NCBI GenBank assembly: GCA_024274995.1
Contig: JAJSAA010000184.1
Location: forward strand, 1 to 14,604
From: Deltaproteobacteria bacterium
GTDB lineage: Bacteria; Desulfobacterota; Desulfobulbia; Desulfobulbales; VMSU01
Length of the DNA stretch: 14,604 nt
Direction of reading: 5' to 3'
Shown: positions 13,259 through 14,604 of the stretch, piece after piece
Layout of the letters: every line of letters starts with the position of its first letter
How positions within the stretch are numbered: position 1 is the stretch's first letter
Position numbers and translations under genes: made by a program
Notes under the pieces: model-generated
The model's input: the letters and a program-made list of their open reading frames with translations, nothing else
Databases searched by the model: none
Told to the model about the DNA's origin: nothing

Positions 13259-14604
13259 ATGGATATACAAAATAAAATACCGGCCAATAAATTTTATCCC
13301 CCTAAAATTGATGCTTCCACCTGTCTGTTCAGAAAACGGCTGGTGACAGAGACCTTGGCCAACCGGGGCGCAAAACGAATTATTATTATTAACGCCCAGG
13401 CCGGCCAGGGCAAGACGACCCTGGCTCTCCAGTTTCTGGAATATAGTAAAGCCAAATACGCCTGGTATCAGATAGGTCTGGAAGATCGTGATCCGGTACT
13501 AATGTTTGCCGCCTTGTTGGAATGCCTGATGAAGGCGGTGCCGCAATTCAGACCCCTATCGCTTTTAAACATGGTTAATGAGGGGGATTTGAACGTTCAT
13601 AACCTTCCCCATGCCGTCAGTAAACTATGCGCTGAACTTGCCTCTGTGCTGCGTGAGGAGCTTTATCTTGTTTTTGATGACTTGCATCTCCTGACGGACA
13701 GCCCCGCCGTTACGCTCCTGAAGAGTTTGCTGGCTGCCTCCTTTGCCCGGCTGAATTTTTTATTATTAGGCCGCCAACCCCTGCAATTAAATATTACCTC
13801 TATTTTACCGGCTGCCGATATCCTTGAGCTTGGTAAGGAGGATATGGCTCTCAGCATCATTGAGACCATGGAACTCTTTAATCAGGTACTGGATCTTAAG
13901 CTGCCCTGGAAAAAGGCCTCTGAGGTACACGCCTTGACCGAAGGCTGGATTATGGGGCAGATAATGATCGCCTCAGCCCTGCAGGATGATGAGGTTAATA
14001 TAGATGACATCTATGGCCTGGCGGCTCGTTCCGGGCTTAATGCCTACCTGAAAAATGAGGTTTTTGCCCATCTGCCGCAGGATATGGCGGTAAATATGGT
14101 CAAGCTGGCCTTGTTGGATGAGATAGAAATTCCGCTGGCCATTGCGCTCACTGACGACGCGGATATATGCGGCAACCTGAAGGGGATTGCCCAATGTAAT
14201 TATTTTTTGCGAGCTCTAAACAGCGAGATGAAGGTCTTTCGCCTCCATCATCTTTGCCGGGATTTCCTGCGGGAAAAGGCGGTCGACTTTTTAGGGGCCG
14301 AGGAACTGGCCGCCGCCCTGAAACTGGCGGCTGAGTATTATTTAGCCAAAGATTTATTAGAGACCGCGCTGTCTTATTACAGCCGGGCCGGGGCCTGGCA
14401 ACAGCTTGAAAATGTTCTCGAAAGTCGGGGCATGGGACTGGTGGCTATGAACCGGGGGGTTACGCTTCTTTCCCTTCTGGCCTCGGTGCCGCTGAGCGAG
14501 AGGCGGCATATGGCCTGGCTGAATGTTTTGGCGGGTATAGTCAGTATTCAGATTACGCCGGCCAATTGCCGGCCTCTTCTGGAGCAGGCCCTGCTTCAGT
14601 TTAA
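13259..14604 (+). CDS. MalT-like STAND ATPase regulator, 3'-truncated by window edge
   Basis: The first 448 codons of a large protein running off the right edge. The N-terminus has the MalT-family layout: a KFYPPKI start, FRKRLV, then Walker A NAQAGQGKTTLA (45-56), an AWYQIGLEDRDP block (68-79) and Walker B LYLVFDDLHLL (135-145). After the NTPase and winged-helix region, helical repeats begin around residue 345. Full-length relatives end with TPR-like repeats and a LuxR-type DNA-binding domain; that part is outside the window, so the output domain is unknown. It would act as an ATP-dependent, ligand-sensing switch in the cytoplasm. ATG 13259 is the only standard start after an in-frame TAG at 13199; no ribosome site is evident. 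It stands alone, 386 bp after kdnA. Confidence 0.88.
   Translation, partial: MDIQNKIPANKFYPPKIDASTCLFRKRLVTETLANRGAKRIIIINAQAGQGKTTLALQFLEYSKAKYAWYQIGLEDRDPVLMFAALLECLMKAVPQFRPLSLLNMVNEGDLNVHNLPHAVSKLCAELASVLREELYLVFDDLHLLTDSPAVTLLKSLLAASFARLNFLLLGRQPLQLNITSILPAADILELGKEDMALSIIETMELFNQVLDLKLPWKKASEVHALTEGWIMGQIMIASALQDDEVNIDDIYGLAARSGLNAYLKNEVFAHLPQDMAVNMVKLALLDEIEIPLAIALTDDADICGNLKGIAQCNYFLRALNSEMKVFRLHHLCRDFLREKAVDFLGAEELAAALKLAAEYYLAKDLLETALSYYSRAGAWQQLENVLESRGMGLVAMNRGVTLLSLLASVPLSERRHMAWLNVLAGIVSIQITPANCRPLLEQALLQF

Noticed and set aside
1..14604. CRISPR array, tRNA, rRNA, insertion sequence or prophage genes
   Set aside because: No regularly spaced repeats, cloverleaf-type sequence, transposase or integrase motifs, or phage structural genes were seen on either strand by reading.

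Overview
The window reads like a chromosomal segment of an anaerobic Gram-negative bacterium, most likely a Desulfobacterota (deltaproteobacterial) lineage, possibly Desulfobulbales-like. I infer this from the futalosine-type menaquinone genes, a methyl-accepting chemotaxis protein, a DarP/YjgA ribosome factor and an LPS-sugar (Kdo8N-type) gene pair. No rRNA, tRNA, CRISPR array or insertion sequence was recognised.

Layout. 1-1358: the 3' part of a chemotaxis receptor, ended by a clean intrinsic terminator (1389-1429). 1543-2220: a TetR-family regulator with a promoter and an imperfect palindrome at its start. 2321-6476: four tightly overlapping genes for the early futalosine (menaquinone) pathway: mqnE, mqnC, an amidohydrolase that is probably the aminodeoxyfutalosine deaminase, and mqnA. 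6641-8770: three overlapping genes for the late steps: a MenG/UbiE methyltransferase, UbiX flavin prenyltransferase and a UbiA-type prenyltransferase. 8824-9456: an extra class I methyltransferase of unknown substrate. 9486-10031 (minus): darP, convergent with it. 10338-11513: an iron-type alcohol dehydrogenase. 11670-12872: a PLP aminotransferase resembling KdnA. 13259-14604: the N-terminal part of a MalT-like STAND ATPase regulator that runs off the right edge.

How they work together. MqnA makes 3-enolpyruvyl-benzoate from chorismate, MqnE joins it to SAM-derived adenosine, the amidohydrolase would deaminate the product, and MqnC cyclises the dehypoxanthine form. UbiA-type prenylation, UbiX-dependent decarboxylation (by a UbiD not seen here) and MenG methylation complete the quinone. 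mqnB, mqnD and ubiD are absent from the window, so the pathway must be completed elsewhere or differ.

The dehydrogenase plus KdnA-like aminotransferase look like an oxidation-transamination pair that would convert the Kdo C8 hydroxyl to an amine (Kdo8N) for LPS. A 90-bp palindromic element lies between these two genes, and a possible degenerate relative lies upstream of the dehydrogenase. I did not find a plainly novel defence or mobile system. The least explained stretch is the AT-rich 386-bp gap before the MalT-like gene, which carries a terminator whose U-tract faces the minus strand.
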